This document shows, one piece after another, positions 12,001 through 23,380 of a stretch of DNA of 64,000 nucleotides. Each line of letters starts with the position of its first letter. The first letter of the stretch is position 1. The DNA is from Limnephilus marmoratus. Taxonomy: Eukaryota > Arthropoda > Insecta > Trichoptera > Limnephilidae. The stretch is from contig OU862910.1 in NCBI GenBank assembly GCA_917880885.1, positions 50,149,285 through 50,213,284 of the forward strand, written 5' to 3'. A program made the position numbers and the translations under genes. A model generated the notes under the pieces. It did not search any database and was not told where the DNA came from. It saw only the letters and a list, made by a program, of their open reading frames with translations.

Positions 12001-15000
12001 ATAATAAATATTTGTAATAGTAAATATGATTACCTGAGGAATTCATTGATTCCTTGCTCTGAAAAGGATCCTCTGAGGATGGAGTACTTCATCTTCTTGA
12101 TGTTAACTACAGCCATGGCGGGATAACCAAATCCACCAATCTCCAGCGCTTCCTCCACTCCCGGTTGTGCTCCACCCTCACTCCACAGCCATCTGGAGAC
12201 AACATTATATTATACATTATTATTTAAACTAGCACAAAACTTAAAGCTCATCTTCAGCACCCTAAAACAATAAATGAAGATGATGCAAAATGCGGAACGA
12301 TTAGATGCTATACTGTTTCATTTTATACACTTCTCCACTCATAGACCAACTGCTAGCGACTAACGCTTTCTGCGGGCGGGAAAAAATTTACACACGCACA
12401 TGAATATCCCTTACACCAGCAATCGGCAATTGGCGGCCCACGGATAGCTCCCTTGTGACCCGCAGGCCCAAAAAGGAGAGTCCTTGAATGAATTATTCCT
12501 TCCAACCATACTTGCCGCACCATCGGTCACAATCATTTTTTTTTCTTCTTATCTTGTGAAGAAAACATAAATGTAATTTTTAAAGAAACCGCAATGCCTG
12601 AGTGACATTTAATAACCACCACGCTACTAACTGGTTGGTTGTGATATTTCAAAACATGTAATCGTCACTTAAAAACTATTTCACCTGCGGTGCTTTTTCC
12701 ATCTCTGATATCTTACTTATGTGCAAATAATCTCAGAATATTGAAAATCCATCATTATTAGTGGAAAATGTGGCTTGTTCAACGATCGATGACTAAAGAA
12801 GTAGGAATCGAACCCGCAACGCCCGAGTGGGAATCGATAACTATCTCGCTACACGGGTTGGTTGTCATATTTTTAAACATGTAATTTCTGCTTTTTTTTT
12901 CGCCTGTGGAATTTTTTCCGTGCATTCTGTCTTACCTTTTAATGTGGGGTGGGGGATGGGGGGGCATTGAAGAATAATATGCTCGGAAAGTGGGCGTTTA
13001 GCCAGATAAGATTGAGAACCTCTGCGCTATATGATACTGCTATGCACAAGAAGCACGATGCCGATAGGCAGTCACAAGCGCACTGATTGAGCAGGCTCGA
13101 ACGCGCACTGTGTGATGTCGACAGTCATGTGGCCTGCTAAAAAAATTGACATATTTATACAGCCCGCCACCAAAACCAATTGCCGACTGCTGCCCTTCAC
13201 ATCTCCACCAATGGACACCTTCTGTGCTTCGTTTGTTTACGCAGGGAAAATGAAGGTTCAATACTTTATTAACACACCTCGTATACTAGTTGATAGATAA
13301 TAACAATAATAAAGTAATTGTTTAACATACCCCCACATCTTCTTCTTGTACTTCTCTCCCATAGTCTTGAGGATATTTAGGAATGCATTTCTGCAAGCCG
13401 CATCACAATCCAAAATATGAGGCAATACTGAAACCACGCACAGGGGTTTGTTACCACATGTATCTTGCATAGACTTCTCGTTGACAATCTGCAATAATAT
13501 AGAAAAACACATTTGAAAAACTTTGCTATTCTCCGATAATATTTTGAATGCCTTAAATGGTATGAAGTTGATTGGCAAAGACATGATTCTGAAGAATCGA
13601 GAGATTCATTAATTATTAGAATTTCTGAAAGTAAGCATTATAAATAAAATGTAAGATAAATTTGTATAATCTTTTAAAAAACTTTACCTGCATTAATTCT
13701 GGGGCTGGAATGTTTTCCGATACTTTGTCTAAAGCCCAGTTGACTATTTCGCTAGCTGTCCTGCCTCCGGTGTACTCTGACACTGAGTCGGAGTCTTTCT
13801 TGCCCGATGAGAACATCTTGATGGTTGGGTAACCTTGAACTCCATATTGTCCCGCCTTGATTTGGTTCTCGGTGGCGTCCAGCGCTCCTAATTTCACCTG
13901 ACAAGTAAATAAATAAAGATATTTTTTTATACTTTTAAAACATAGTTTAAAAGACTGGAGAAAATAATAAAAAAAAACAGCACTGTGTTAAATGTTGTAC
14001 AATTGGTCGAAATTTAAATGTCTATATTCAAGTTAAATTACATATTTTCAATTTGGGAGCCGGGTATGGGTATCGCCGCCCCGGGAAGCTTTTATTGGAT
14101 AACCAACATCTCTGCCATAGGTCACCCCAAGCGGTTCGCTTTGTTTGGTGACTTAGCAGGGGTGCCCGGGTTCATGGGGGAAGTTTGTCCAGGTCTTGGC
14201 GGCCGATGCGTCTGCCTGCCTGCCGCGTGGTGGGCAGGATCGAGAGAGACTGGTTGAGGGAGGTCTTTTATCCTCTCCAGCCGGTATCTCTCGACCCATC
14301 GTCTTGCACCGCGGTTGAAGGGATGGATTCAAACGTCCGTTGTGCCTGGATACACTGACCCCAGATTCCTACTCGATTTCCTTTCCAGATCTTCCTCTCC
14401 TTAAAAAAACCTCCACACAGCATCCCCTAAGATGACATAACTCTGAGGGAAATTATTTTCCTTAGGGTCTCCTGTGTGGAGCTAACGTAAAAAAAAAATT
14501 AACCATCATTGAAACTGCTTATCATAAAAGCATATTTGCACTAATTTTAGATTTGTAGAGAAATTTGTAGAGCAGTCATAGAAGACTATTAGGATGGCTT
14601 TTTTGAAGAATATAGTGATGATAATCCAGTCAGTGAGTGTTGTTTCACTAGTCAATATTGGCATCTACTATTTCACCCTACAGCTCATTAATGAAAAGAA
14701 AGGGGGATATTAAATATTATGCATCAAAAAAACCAACGTACTGGGAGGATGAGGTGTTTATGGTTCAAAGGGTTAAATTGTTTTTCACAAACATGTATTT
14801 GAGTTTAGCACTTATTCAAACGTAATAAAATAAAAATTCATTGATTTATGTAAATAATATATACTTTTACGACAGTAATCAAATGCCTTTGCATGTTTTT
14901 AAATGATAAAAGATAATCCGAAAACCGTGATTGAGTAATTTCAGATAAAAGTGTAATGGCGATGTATGGAAAATGAAGCAAAATTATTGTCTAAATATAA

Positions 15001-18000
15001 AAGGTGTTTGAAAGATAACTTACAAATGGGAGAAAATTAGTGTACAATTTTTTTTGTTACATTCTGTTTTTAATGAAAATGTAGAAATTAATTTGTATGT
15101 GTTTTTTAAAATATCAAAAGTTTTTATTAGAGTAACCCTCTTTCATAATGACCTTGGAAGGTTATTCCCATCAATGTAATACAACATTGACGAAGAAGAT
15201 AATATGTACTAATAATCTAAAAGAAAAATTTGCAATATCCTCTCCACATCCTGGAATAAAACGCTATTATTATCCGGGACACTACCAAACAGCAAAAACA
15301 AACTGTGTGGTTACTAATCTACGTTAACGAACATTTGTTATCATTTAAAAAGATAGCTGCCAAAAATATGGGAAAAAATTATCGTCAACTAATCAGAACA
15401 AATAAATAAAATTAAACAATTTTTCAAAAAAAAAAACTTACAGTAAAAAGTAAATATTTTATACAAAACAGATTATCAACTTAAGTAAGAATCGTGGCTC
15501 CCTTATCAGGCGCAAGAGCTCCTCTTTTCTGATAAGGTATACATGACCAAAAACGACCATTTAATATTTAGTAAAATATATTTATATATTTGTATATATG
15601 TAACTCATATCATTACATAGTATAAAATGAAGTCGCTCAAAATGTATGTGCGCGTTAATCTTTTAAACTACGCTACGGATTTTCATACGGTTTTCACCAA
15701 TAGATAGAGTGATTGAAGAGGAATGTTTATATGTATAATACATGTAAATTATATTAAAGAAAGCCGAGAAATTCAAAGAAAATATATTTTTGTGCGATTT
15801 AAAATGGCTGGCGGGCCGTACTATAGTCACGTTCGAAGAAATTGGAAAATAGATGTCCTAGAGTAAGTAGGTATTTGATTTTCCCTTTTCAAATATCCAG
15901 TGTTGCATTGCAAGCATTGTATAATTAGTGGCAAGTTAATTAGTTCATATGTATAATACATGTTTATTATAGTAGAGAAAAGCCGATAAATTCAAATATT
16001 CAATTCAGGCAGCAGGCAGCTGGCAAGTGGGTGGTGTGGATTTTATAATGGCTAATGGTGTTGTGTTTCGTTAGCCACAGCAATGTGTGGCCGGGTCTGC
16101 TAGTTTTTTATAATACAATAAAAAATTTAAAAATTAATCAAAGATAATATTGTTAATTCTGAATTTGAAATATGAGATTGACAAAAATGACTTAAAAATA
16201 AGAGGTCCCGGTGGCGGAGTTGGTTAACAAGCGCTTGTCCCTATAGGACAAGTGATCCTGGGTTCAAGTCCCTGTTGCGACCGTCACATTTTTATTTTTC
16301 TGTGCCTTGTTCTTTTTCATATTTTCATTTAGATTTATTAGTATTATCTTCTTCTTTAATGATATATTTTAATGATCTTTAATTTACCTTTCCCTTGAGC
16401 TCAGTAGCTGCCTTGGCCCAATGAGGTTCCAAAGATTTGCAGTGTCCGCACCACGGAGCGTAGAACTCCACCAGCCACAGGTCATCACTATCCATCACCA
16501 GTTTATCGAAGTTGGAGTCAGTTAGCTTGACAACATCATTTGAATCACCCTGTAAAATGAGAAGCCATTAAATATTACATAAAACGTGACATGAGTACAG
16601 AAGTAAAATATTATATTAAAAAAAAACATATTTAACAGTTGAACGTCTTCATTAGCGAGACGAGGATCGCCATATGAGGTCTGGAAAAACAGATATCATT
16701 TTAGATCCATTGATGGCCAGATCTAAATATTGTGTAGCACCAAAACTTTGTTTTGTGGATAAATACAGCACTATTCTGAATTTTTAAAAAATATGTTGTT
16801 TTTTTAGCTTTTGATTGCGTTAACTAGCTCAGGTTTTTCAATGTTTTTCATGTTAAACATTATCGGTAACCAAAGTTTCCGAATCAAGGGATGATACCAC
16901 CATGTATCGATGCTGATTTCTTGTCGTATTAACTGTTGATATGATCGCATTCAAAGGGGTTAGCGAACAATATGACGTTTGGGGTGAAATGGCTGCTGGG
17001 ATTCTTTTCTAAATTGATTAATATAAATTTGAATAATTTTCTCATTTTTTTCTTAAAGCAATTTTTGCATGTTTTACTTTTGATCTATTTTTAATTATAT
17101 TACACAAACATAATACAGGTTTGCTTATATGCTTCAGACAACTTTGTACTGTGCTAGTCGAAAAGGAATAATTAATTATATTTTTGGTTGGTTGCTTTGG
17201 ATGCAGTTAATGGTGTACTGTACCTATATTATTATATATAATGTTATACTGTATGGTATTTTGTACTGATAGTAAATTAGTTTTGAATTATCACCTTAAT
17301 ATAGAATGAATTACAAAAAAAATTTATGAATAAAGTATATTTGTTTTAATATGAAATAACTTTATTCTACAACACATTTATTTTAAATCTATTGTAATAA
17401 CATGTTAATAAATATGTAAAATCTTTAAATATTTATATGGGTACTGTTACAAATAGAGATTTTAAGAAAGAGGTACAATGAGATACATGTTTAGATTTTC
17501 ACAGCCAAAAGTATTTTCGTTATTTGTTTTAGGGGTGGTATGCCGTTTTGCGCTACCTCCTTCTTTAGCCAACGTTTCAGAGAGCGTTACAGTGTCCATC
17601 CACATATCTGCCCTGATGATGGACAGTGTAACGCTGTCCAAAACGTTGGCTAAAGAAGGAGGTAGCGCAACACGGCATAACACCTCAAAAACAAATAATG
17701 AAAAAAAAAGGTACAAGAATTTTAATATCGCTAGGACAAGACGGCAGAATCTATTAGATGCAAATATTAAATGTATAAATATATTTATGTAGGTAACTGT
17801 TCTAAATAAAGATAAATGTATAATTTTTATATGGCCAGAAGTTCTGACAGGGCTAAATCTGTTGTACCTACTTTAACACAGGATGCTGATGTCGAAAATA
17901 ACATATCCAGATAATATAATATAATAATAAATAAATATAATTAAATGTGCTATGTTGTGCAAAGTTACAAGGCTTTAGAGTGGTGTCAGTGATGTTTCCC

Positions 18001-21000
18001 TCCTTTGGTGTCCTTGGCATTTACCTTAGAGGAGCCCCCGCCGGACTTGCCCCCCAGGACGGACTGAGCCTTCTCCTTGGCGGCCTTGAGGACTCCGTCC
18101 ACCATATCGGCAGCCGTGCGCCCCCCGCTGTATTTCTCCGGGTTGTTTTTGTCCAACCCGAAGATCTTCAGGGTAGGGAAGCCGGAAACTCCGTATTCGC
18201 TGCCCAGGGAGCGATGCTCGTCAGCATTTACTGCACCAACTTTGGCGATACCCTGGAATATTCACATTTAACATTAAAGAGCAAGAAAGTTTTCTTTTTA
18301 TATTAGCTCCACACAGGATGCCTTGAGGAACCCAATTTCCCTCAGAGACTTTTTAGAGAAGTTCTAGGAAGGAAAGGGGTAAGAGGGGTGGGGAGGAATC
18401 TGAGGGTCAATGTGTTTAGGAGTGATGGATGTATGAATCCATTCCTCCCACTGCGGTGCAAGGCAATAGATAGAGAGTCTGGCTGGAGAGGTCAAAAGGT
18501 CTCCCTCAACTAGTCTCTCCCGATCCGGCCCGCCACGCAGTAGGTGGGCAAACACATGCACGGCCAAGACCTAGACAAACCTTTACCCCTGAACCTGGGC
18601 ACACCTGCTAAGTCACCAAACGTAACGAACCACTTGGGATGATCTATGACAGGGGTGTACCCGCTTACCAAATTTTTGTTTGCAGTAACATATTTTATTC
18701 TGGTCTATCCAGACCACAATCCACGGAACTCTCCTTTTTCGTCAACTTTTATTTGTCATGGTTTACCACACCCGTTTATTGTTATTGTTACTGTTTGGAT
18801 TTCGAATTAAGAATATGTTTGGTTCCTACCATCATGTTATTTATTCAGTTCCTCCCTTCCTAACCATCACTACTTACAGCACCATTGAGGTGATTTTTCA
18901 CAAAAACGGCTCTCTACAAATTATCCAACTATTATTATTATTACTTTAATTATTACAAAAGAAGAAAGAATAAAATCGAGGTATTTTGTTTTGAGCAAGA
19001 GAGAAAAGGATTGTCTTGGAATTAGAAGCCCACCATATTAGAAGATAAGGTGATATGTACTCAAAACAATTCATAATCTTCTCTTTCTTCGAAAAACACT
19101 TTTTAAAAGTAGTTAAATAAATAAAATCGATTTAAATGCCAATATAAATTTGGTCTTACAAAGATGTAAAGAAAGCAAACTATTAAAGCAATATTAAGTG
19201 TCATATTGTTAACAAAAAACTTTTAAATAAGAGATCGCAATAGCCGAGCTAGTTGAGGCACTTGTCCCGGGAAGACGAAAGATCCTGCATTGCGACAGTT
19301 ATCTTTTTATTTTTTGTTTATTGTTTTTGTTCTTTATCAAATTTTAGTTTAGATTTATTAGTACTATCTTCTTCAATGATATATTTCACTGACGGGAATA
19401 ACATTGTTTAGATTTATTAGTACTATCTTGTTCAATGATATATTGTTTAGATTTATTAGTACTATCTTCTTCAATGATATATTTCACTGACGGGAATAAC
19501 ATTGTTTAGATTTATTAGTACTATCTTGTTCAATGATATATTGTTTAGATTTATTAGTACTATCTTGTTCAATGATATATTTCACTGACGGGAATAACAT
19601 TCAAAAGTTATTATAAATAGAATTATTCTAATAAAAATTTATTAGTACTATCTTCTTCAATGATATATTTCACTGACGGGAATAACATTGTTTAGATTTA
19701 TTAGTACTATCTTCTTCAATGATATATTTCACTGACGGGAATAACATTGTTTAGATTTATTAGTACTATCTTGTTCAATGATATATTGTTTAGATTTATT
19801 AGTACTATCTTGTTCAATGATATATTTCACTGACGGGAATAACATTCAAAAGTTATTATAAATAGAATTATTCTAATAAAGATTTATTAGTACTATCTTC
19901 TTCAATGATATATTTCACTGACGGGAATAACATTGTTTAGATTTATTAGTACTATCTTGTTCAATGATATATTGTTTAGATTTATTAGTACTATCTTCTT
20001 CAATGATATATTTCACTGACGGGAATAACATTCAAAAGTTATTATAAATAGAATTATTCTAATAAAAATTTAAGTAAGTACTTTCAAAATCCTCATTTAC
20101 TAGTTCAGATTCCAAATGGGATCAAATAAGAAACTCAACGATCCGAGACGATCTAAACATCGAACCACTGTTACTCTTCATAGAAAAATCGCAACTGAGG
20201 TGGCTTGGGCACATACTAAGAATGTCTGATGACCGAATTCCTACGAAAATACTGAGTGCAATTCCAGAGGGTAGATGGAGAAGATGGGACTGCCATGGAA
20301 AGAGGCCGAATAGCACAAGACAGGGATGAATGGAGGTGCCTTGTCGATGCAATGGGTCCCCGACCCAAATAGGATAAGGGGAAGAAGATAATGTTGACAT
20401 TCAAAATCAATATAAATTACTTTCGACAGAAGAGAAGGTAAACTTTCGAAATCACTGGACATGCTTATTACAAATATTTTTTAGGAAAAACCTTTTGATT
20501 CATCTTAATTGCTAATTACGATCGTGGCTGCGATCTCATATGACAAAAGTAAATTTTGAATGCAGTATTTTCCAGCGCCCCGAATGCAAAAAGTTGTCTT
20601 TTATAGTAATTAAGGTGAATCAAAAGGTTTTTTCTAAAAAATATTTGTATTAAATGTATTCAGTGATTTCGAAAGTTTACGCAATAGAACAACAGTTGAC
20701 TGAGGGTGGAAAAATAATAATTATAAAGCTGTGTTTATAACTATGAACGCTTTGTAAATCGCACAAGAAATTTATCGCAACTTTTTTATTTGGGCACTAA
20801 TGAAAAAAAATACCTATCTACATTTTTTGCTAATTACTTTAACGAATAATGACCCCCAAAGTTATGAGCAGTTTGAGTGTGGAACACTGTATAAATACCA
20901 TGGATATGACCTACCTTCAATGCTTTTGCTGTTTTGGTGAACTCTGGAACCAGACTCTTACAATGACCACACCAAGGGGCGTAGAACTCAACTAACCAAA

Positions 21001-21359
21001 TGGAGTCGCTTTGCTTTACCATTCTATCAAAGTTAGCCGGGGTGAGGTCCACGACATCGCCACTCGAGGGATACATGGCACAGACATTGTTGATGAAAGC
21101 TAGTGAGAACACTGAAAAAAAAAACAATTAAATCCTTCTTATAATAATCGCAGTGGCGAGGAATATTTTAACCAAACTCAAGCTGTACTATCAAAGAAAT
21201 TGAGTAATTACGGTATTTGAAGAGGTAGTCAGTATGATAATTTTTCGAGATTCTACATTTGAGGTTAACAGATAATAATGAAAATATAGTAACGTGAATT
21301 ATAAATAATGTAAAATTCTGCTATGAAAACTCACCAGTTAAACACAGTTTTAACAACAT
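9036..21359 (-). CDS. PDIA6: Protein disulfide isomerase A6 (P5/CaBP1)
   Basis: Eight exons on the minus strand join in phase: 21359-21335, 21111-20915, 18252-18025, 16549-16388, 13897-13688, 13488-13331, 12192-12034 and 9192-9036, giving 431 aa. After a signal peptide (residues 1-20) come two thioredoxin domains, each with the active site WCGHC (cysteines 56/59 and 184/187), a Gly/Ser linker near residues 140-150, then the non-catalytic b domain from about 275. An acidic tail ends DLDKDEL, the ER-retrieval signal. P5 oxidises, reduces and isomerises disulfides in client proteins in the ER lumen. Length and domain order match animal P5 (about 440 aa). All junctions follow GT-AG. Introns carry many mobile elements; none interrupts coding sequence, so the gene looks functional. 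Confidence 0.95.
10351..11368. mobile_element. Mariner-like non-autonomous element, about 1 kb
   Basis: Left end GGGTGTTTTTTTAGAGG, right end (inverted) AGGTGATTTTTTAGAGG, each followed by GTAT and a region of A-rich inverse similarity extending about 50 bp; TA flanks both sides. This fits a Tc1/mariner-type MITE. No transposase frame survives. An inner hairpin (about 11121-11185 against 11255-11320, word AATGGCATAAAATTATC) may be a separate nested insertion. It lies in the last PDIA6 intron. Confidence 0.55.
11637..11803. mobile_element. Harbinger-type MITE with poly-G runs, copy 1
   Basis: Ends GGGAACGTACCCATAC / inverse, flanked by TTA on both sides (PIF/Harbinger TWA target). Two long G runs lie inside. 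Same family as 37527-37691 and 50243-50408. Confidence 0.7.
12590..12960 (-). repeat. Two adjacent tRNA-like repeat units
   Basis: On the minus strand 12785-12850 contains a tRNA B-box-like GGGTTCGATTCC preceded by GTAGCGAGATAGTT. A degenerate copy lies at 12590-12640. Both share a flanking body (GGTTGGTTGT then CATGTAAT, plus strand). A related B box occurs near 27050. This looks like relics of a tRNA-derived SINE. Confidence 0.35.
14051..14498 (+). mobile_element. LINE-tailed SINE-like element, near full length
   Basis: Starts GGGAGCCGGGTATGGG and continues through TGGATAACCAACATC, TAGGTCACCCCAAGC, TTTGGTGACTTAGCAGG, then CACACAGCATCCCCTAAG, TGAGGGAAATTATTTTCC and CTCCTGTGTGGAGCTAAC before an A run. 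The same family recurs at 18304, 28579/30169, 34974, 35622 and 45338. Its last 50 bp match the 3' end of the LINE fragment at 43500-43890. No coding capacity; short open frames here are accidental. Confidence 0.65.
14510..14785 (+). mobile_element. Possible TTAA-flanked remnant
   Basis: TTAACC at 14511 and GGGTTAA at 14769-14776 bracket about 260 bp. One frame near 14615-14650 reads [14 protein letters not shown], acidic like the N-terminus of piggyBac transposases, but stops lie either side. Low-confidence piggyBac-like deletion derivative in a PDIA6 intron. Confidence 0.25.
16203..16375 (+). mobile_element. tRNA-derived SINE (family A)
   Basis: The head resembles a tRNA: GGTCCCGGTGGCGGAG, A box TGGCGGAGTTGG, B box GGGTTCAAGTCCC and 3' TGCGACC. 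Acceptor-stem pairing has mismatches and there is an extra body (TGTGCCTTGTTCTTTTTC, TTAGATTTATTAGTATTA, TCTTCTTC). That body is shared with 19230 and, on the minus strand, 44300-44497. It is a SINE rather than a working tRNA gene. Confidence 0.7.
17518..17700. repeat. Near-perfect 183-bp hairpin
   Basis: Left arm 17518-17606 (GCTACCTCCTTCTTTAGCC, AACGTTTCAGAGAGCG, TTACAGTGTCCATC) and right arm 17622-17700 (inverse: GATGGACAGTGTAACGC, CAAAACGTTGGC, TAAAGAAGGAGGTAGC) leave a loop of about 15 bases. It lies in a PDIA6 intron, and open frames on both strands across it are mirror artefacts. A foldback MITE is the simplest reading. Confidence 0.65.
18304..18652 (-). mobile_element. LINE-tailed SINE-like element, 5'-truncated
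   Basis: Antisense copy of the 14051 family: AGCTCCACACAGGATGCC at the left corresponds to its 3' end, and CACTTGGGATGATCTATG at the right to its 5' third. It lies in PDIA6 intron 2, about 50 bp from exon 3. Confidence 0.6.
19230..20073 (+). repeat. SINE family A copy with tandemly amplified tail
   Basis: A decayed tRNA-like head (ATCGCAATAGCCGAGC through TTGCGACAG) is followed by the usual body. The tail words TTTAGATTTATTAGTAC, TATCTTCTTCAATGATATA and TTTCACTGACGGGAATAAC are then repeated about a dozen times from 19350 to 20073 in two unit sizes (about 42 and 58 bp), with higher-order blocks ending CATTCAAAAGTTATTATAA. It is a minisatellite grown from a SINE tail. Confidence 0.7.
20105..20385 (+). 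pseudogene. Non-LTR retrotransposon C-terminal fragment (RTE/craft-like)
   Basis: One plus-strand frame reads [35 protein letters not shown] and, after a frameshift, [16 protein letters not shown]. This is the common C-terminal tail of RTE-like endonuclease/reverse-transcriptase proteins (RWLGHI.RM, then RD.W). Only the last 90 or so codons remain, with breaks; it is a 5'-truncated dead copy in PDIA6 intron 2. Confidence 0.6.
20438..20681. mobile_element. Foldback MITE, 244 bp
   Basis: GTAAACTTTCGAAATCACTG at the left and CAGTGATTTCGAAAGTTTAC at the right are exact inverses. Inner arms (AATATTTTTTAGGAAAAACC, TTTTGATTCATCTTAATTGC) also pair, leaving a loop of roughly 100 bases. No coding content. 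Confidence 0.65.
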
Positions 21360-21760
21360 TTTCACTAATAAAGTACAATATACGCCGGCGGGAGAAACAC
21401 GTCAATCCGCCAAAAGTCAAAATCATAAATATACTAACCCCTAGATCGATCACTTGGGGCTTTTTCCTCCTAGCGGTTTCGTCACCAACTTAACCCCCCT
21501 CGCCCTTCCCGCACCTGCCAGCACTAATAGACTAAAGATAGAGGAAACTTATTTGTCTACCATAGACAATATAATCGCTCTCGACCTACTTCACTAGCCC
21601 AATAAATTATTTAAGAACAAAATTATTGGAATCAGAAAATGTTACATTAGACAAATGAAACACTCTGAGAACATCTTTAAATATGTTTATTTTCAGTAAA
21701 GACAATTGATAATAAAACATAACACAAAAACTAAGGTATCCTAACCGACCTAACCTCAAA

Positions 21761-21940
21761 TTAATTTACAGACGAATGCTGAATGTTGATGTCCTGGTAC
21801 TGGTTCTCAACCTGGTCATCTTGTAGATACTCCACTGACCAGCTCTCTTCACCTTCACCGTCAGACTCCCATTTGACATCGGAAATGTCTCCTTCCAGTG
21901 CAATAGTTATTTCTTCATGTGACAAACCTTTAACAGCCAT
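21761..21940 (-). CDS. Small acidic protein ORF, unknown
   Basis: The ATG at 21940 opens 59 codons beginning MAVKGLSHEEITIALEGD, continuing ISDVKWESDGEGEESW and ending NIQHSSVN, with a minus-strand AATAAA near 21685. The sequence just upstream (TTTTTATAG before ATG) looks like a splice acceptor, and a possible 5' non-coding exon with donor AAAAG/GTAAAAT lies at about 22290-22236. The L-x-x-E-E-I-x-x-x-L-E pattern followed by Asp/Glu resembles the N-terminus of piggyBac transposases, so this could be a domesticated or relic piece. No function is assigned. Confidence 0.3.
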   Translation of the reverse strand: MAVKGLSHEEITIALEGDISDVKWESDGEGEESWSVEYLQDDQVENQYQDINIQHSSVN

Positions 21941-22435
21941 CTATAAAAATGATAACAATAAGTTACATATAGTCTACCGGAAAACATTAAAATAAATTAA
22001 TACATCTTGAAAGAATCAAATTAAAATACGTAAAACAATACAAAAGGCCAAAACAAGAAGATCTCCATTAAAAACATCCACCAATGCGCCATCACAGGGT
22101 CATGAACGTTTTTAGCGAAAACAAAATGAAAAAGCAATGTTTATGAATGGAAATCATATTTATCGATCAGATTAAACATCTGCATACAGTATAATAATTA
22201 TTTTCAACAGAAAAATGTTATATTTTACCTTTTAATGTTATGCAGAAAACCAAGATGTCAAACCGTTTTGTCCAAGACGCCATTTCCAAATATTTTGTGT
22301 TGCCAGTACGCGATTTGTTATATACCTTATAAAACATAAAACATATCTTTCTCAAGCGATACGCAAAATACGGGGCTGTTTGTTTCATAAAATCAAGAGA
22401 TTTTAATTTTCATCCATCAAATGACCTGACGACCT

Positions 22436-22846
22436 CCGTAGTCCAGTGGGTAAGACTCTTGACTCACGATCCGGAGATTGGGGTTCGAACCCGGCATGCG
22501 TAAGTAAATTGTATTTGATTAATTTGTGTTATTTCACAATTAATTCATATAAAATAATATATATTATAGTATATTTACGGCATGTTCCAGAGTGGAAGAT
22601 ACTATCAGTATCGCCCTGGTGTAAGACCACCATTCAGAATTGAAATGTTGCTTGAAAATGGCTTTAGCCGTGTTTGGTGACCAGATCTGAATAGCCAGGT
22701 ACTTCCCAACCCTCCTCTTCCCCACCTCCTTCCCCTCCTCACTACCTTCAGCCTCACAACATACCTAATTTGGGGAATGCCATAGTCTCACTGGCTTCAG
22801 ACGGAGCACTTGAGATTCTTGTACGATATTTACAGTAAAAAAAAAA
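22436..22846 (+). mobile_element. tRNA-derived SINE (family B) with poly(A)
   Basis: Head: CTCCGTAGTCCAGTGGG (A box) and GGGGTTCGAACCCGG (B box), tRNA-like. The body includes CATGTTCCAGAGTGGAAG, TATCAGTATCGCCCTGG and GGCTTTAGCCGTGTTTGG, then a pyrimidine-rich part and a 12-A tail. A partial copy of the body is at about 40200-40330. It is not a functional tRNA, because the acceptor ends do not pair and a long body follows. Confidence 0.6.
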
Positions 22847-22867
22847 AATCATTTTCTTCAAGATCTT

Positions 22868-23380
22868 GTGATATATTTAGAAAATCAAAACCAAAACACA
22901 TTGAAGCTGTATGGATCAGGTGTTCTCGGAAATTTAAAAAAAAAAATTCTACAACTTCAAGAGTCCACCAATTTTTCCATTTGTGAAGGCACAAGTCGTT
23001 TCAGCAAGTTTTTGTACAATAAAAATAAATCCTCAAATAAGAAGTGTGCGAGTGCTCCGTGTATACGATGTAATAAAAATTTTAAAAAATGTATGGAATC
23101 ACAAAACCCCCAAAAATACCACAAAAAATACTCCAAAACACCTATTAAACCAGTAAAAAAATCCCATCCCACTTATTTTACCTCTAAGTTGGCAACCCTG
23201 AGCGAGAGATGGCGAAAATCAAAATTACAAACCTATCTTTACAGCTACATCTATGAAACTTTATCTATGAGTGGCAGCACTTTTACGTCACGGACCACGG
23301 TTGAAAAATTTGAACGAAGTTATACGCCCCTGGTCAAAATCAGTCAATTTAGCCAAAATACAACCATAGAACATCGATAA
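22868..23380 (+). other. Open frame of 170 codons, uncertain
   Basis: The frame is Lys/Ser-rich with a Cys cluster (KKCASAPCIRCNKNFKKC) but no recognised domain, no strong start context and no flanking splice signals. It begins right after a SINE poly(A). Without homology it is more likely chance or a transposon remnant than a gene. Confidence 0.2.

Noticed and set aside
13040..13300. Overlapping short ORFs
   Set aside because: Lie in a PDIA6 intron beside exon 6 with no conserved pattern on either strand.
16203..16285. tRNA gene
   Set aside because: A and B boxes are present, but the acceptor stem is mismatched and a SINE body shared with 19230 and 44300 follows.
17462..17792. Two overlapping proteins on opposite strands
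   Set aside because: Mirror translations of a hairpin.
19330..20073. CRISPR-like array
   Set aside because: Repeats are contiguous without unique spacers and derive from a SINE tail in a eukaryotic intron.
22436..22510. tRNA gene
   Set aside because: tRNA-like head of a SINE that ends in poly(A) near 22846.
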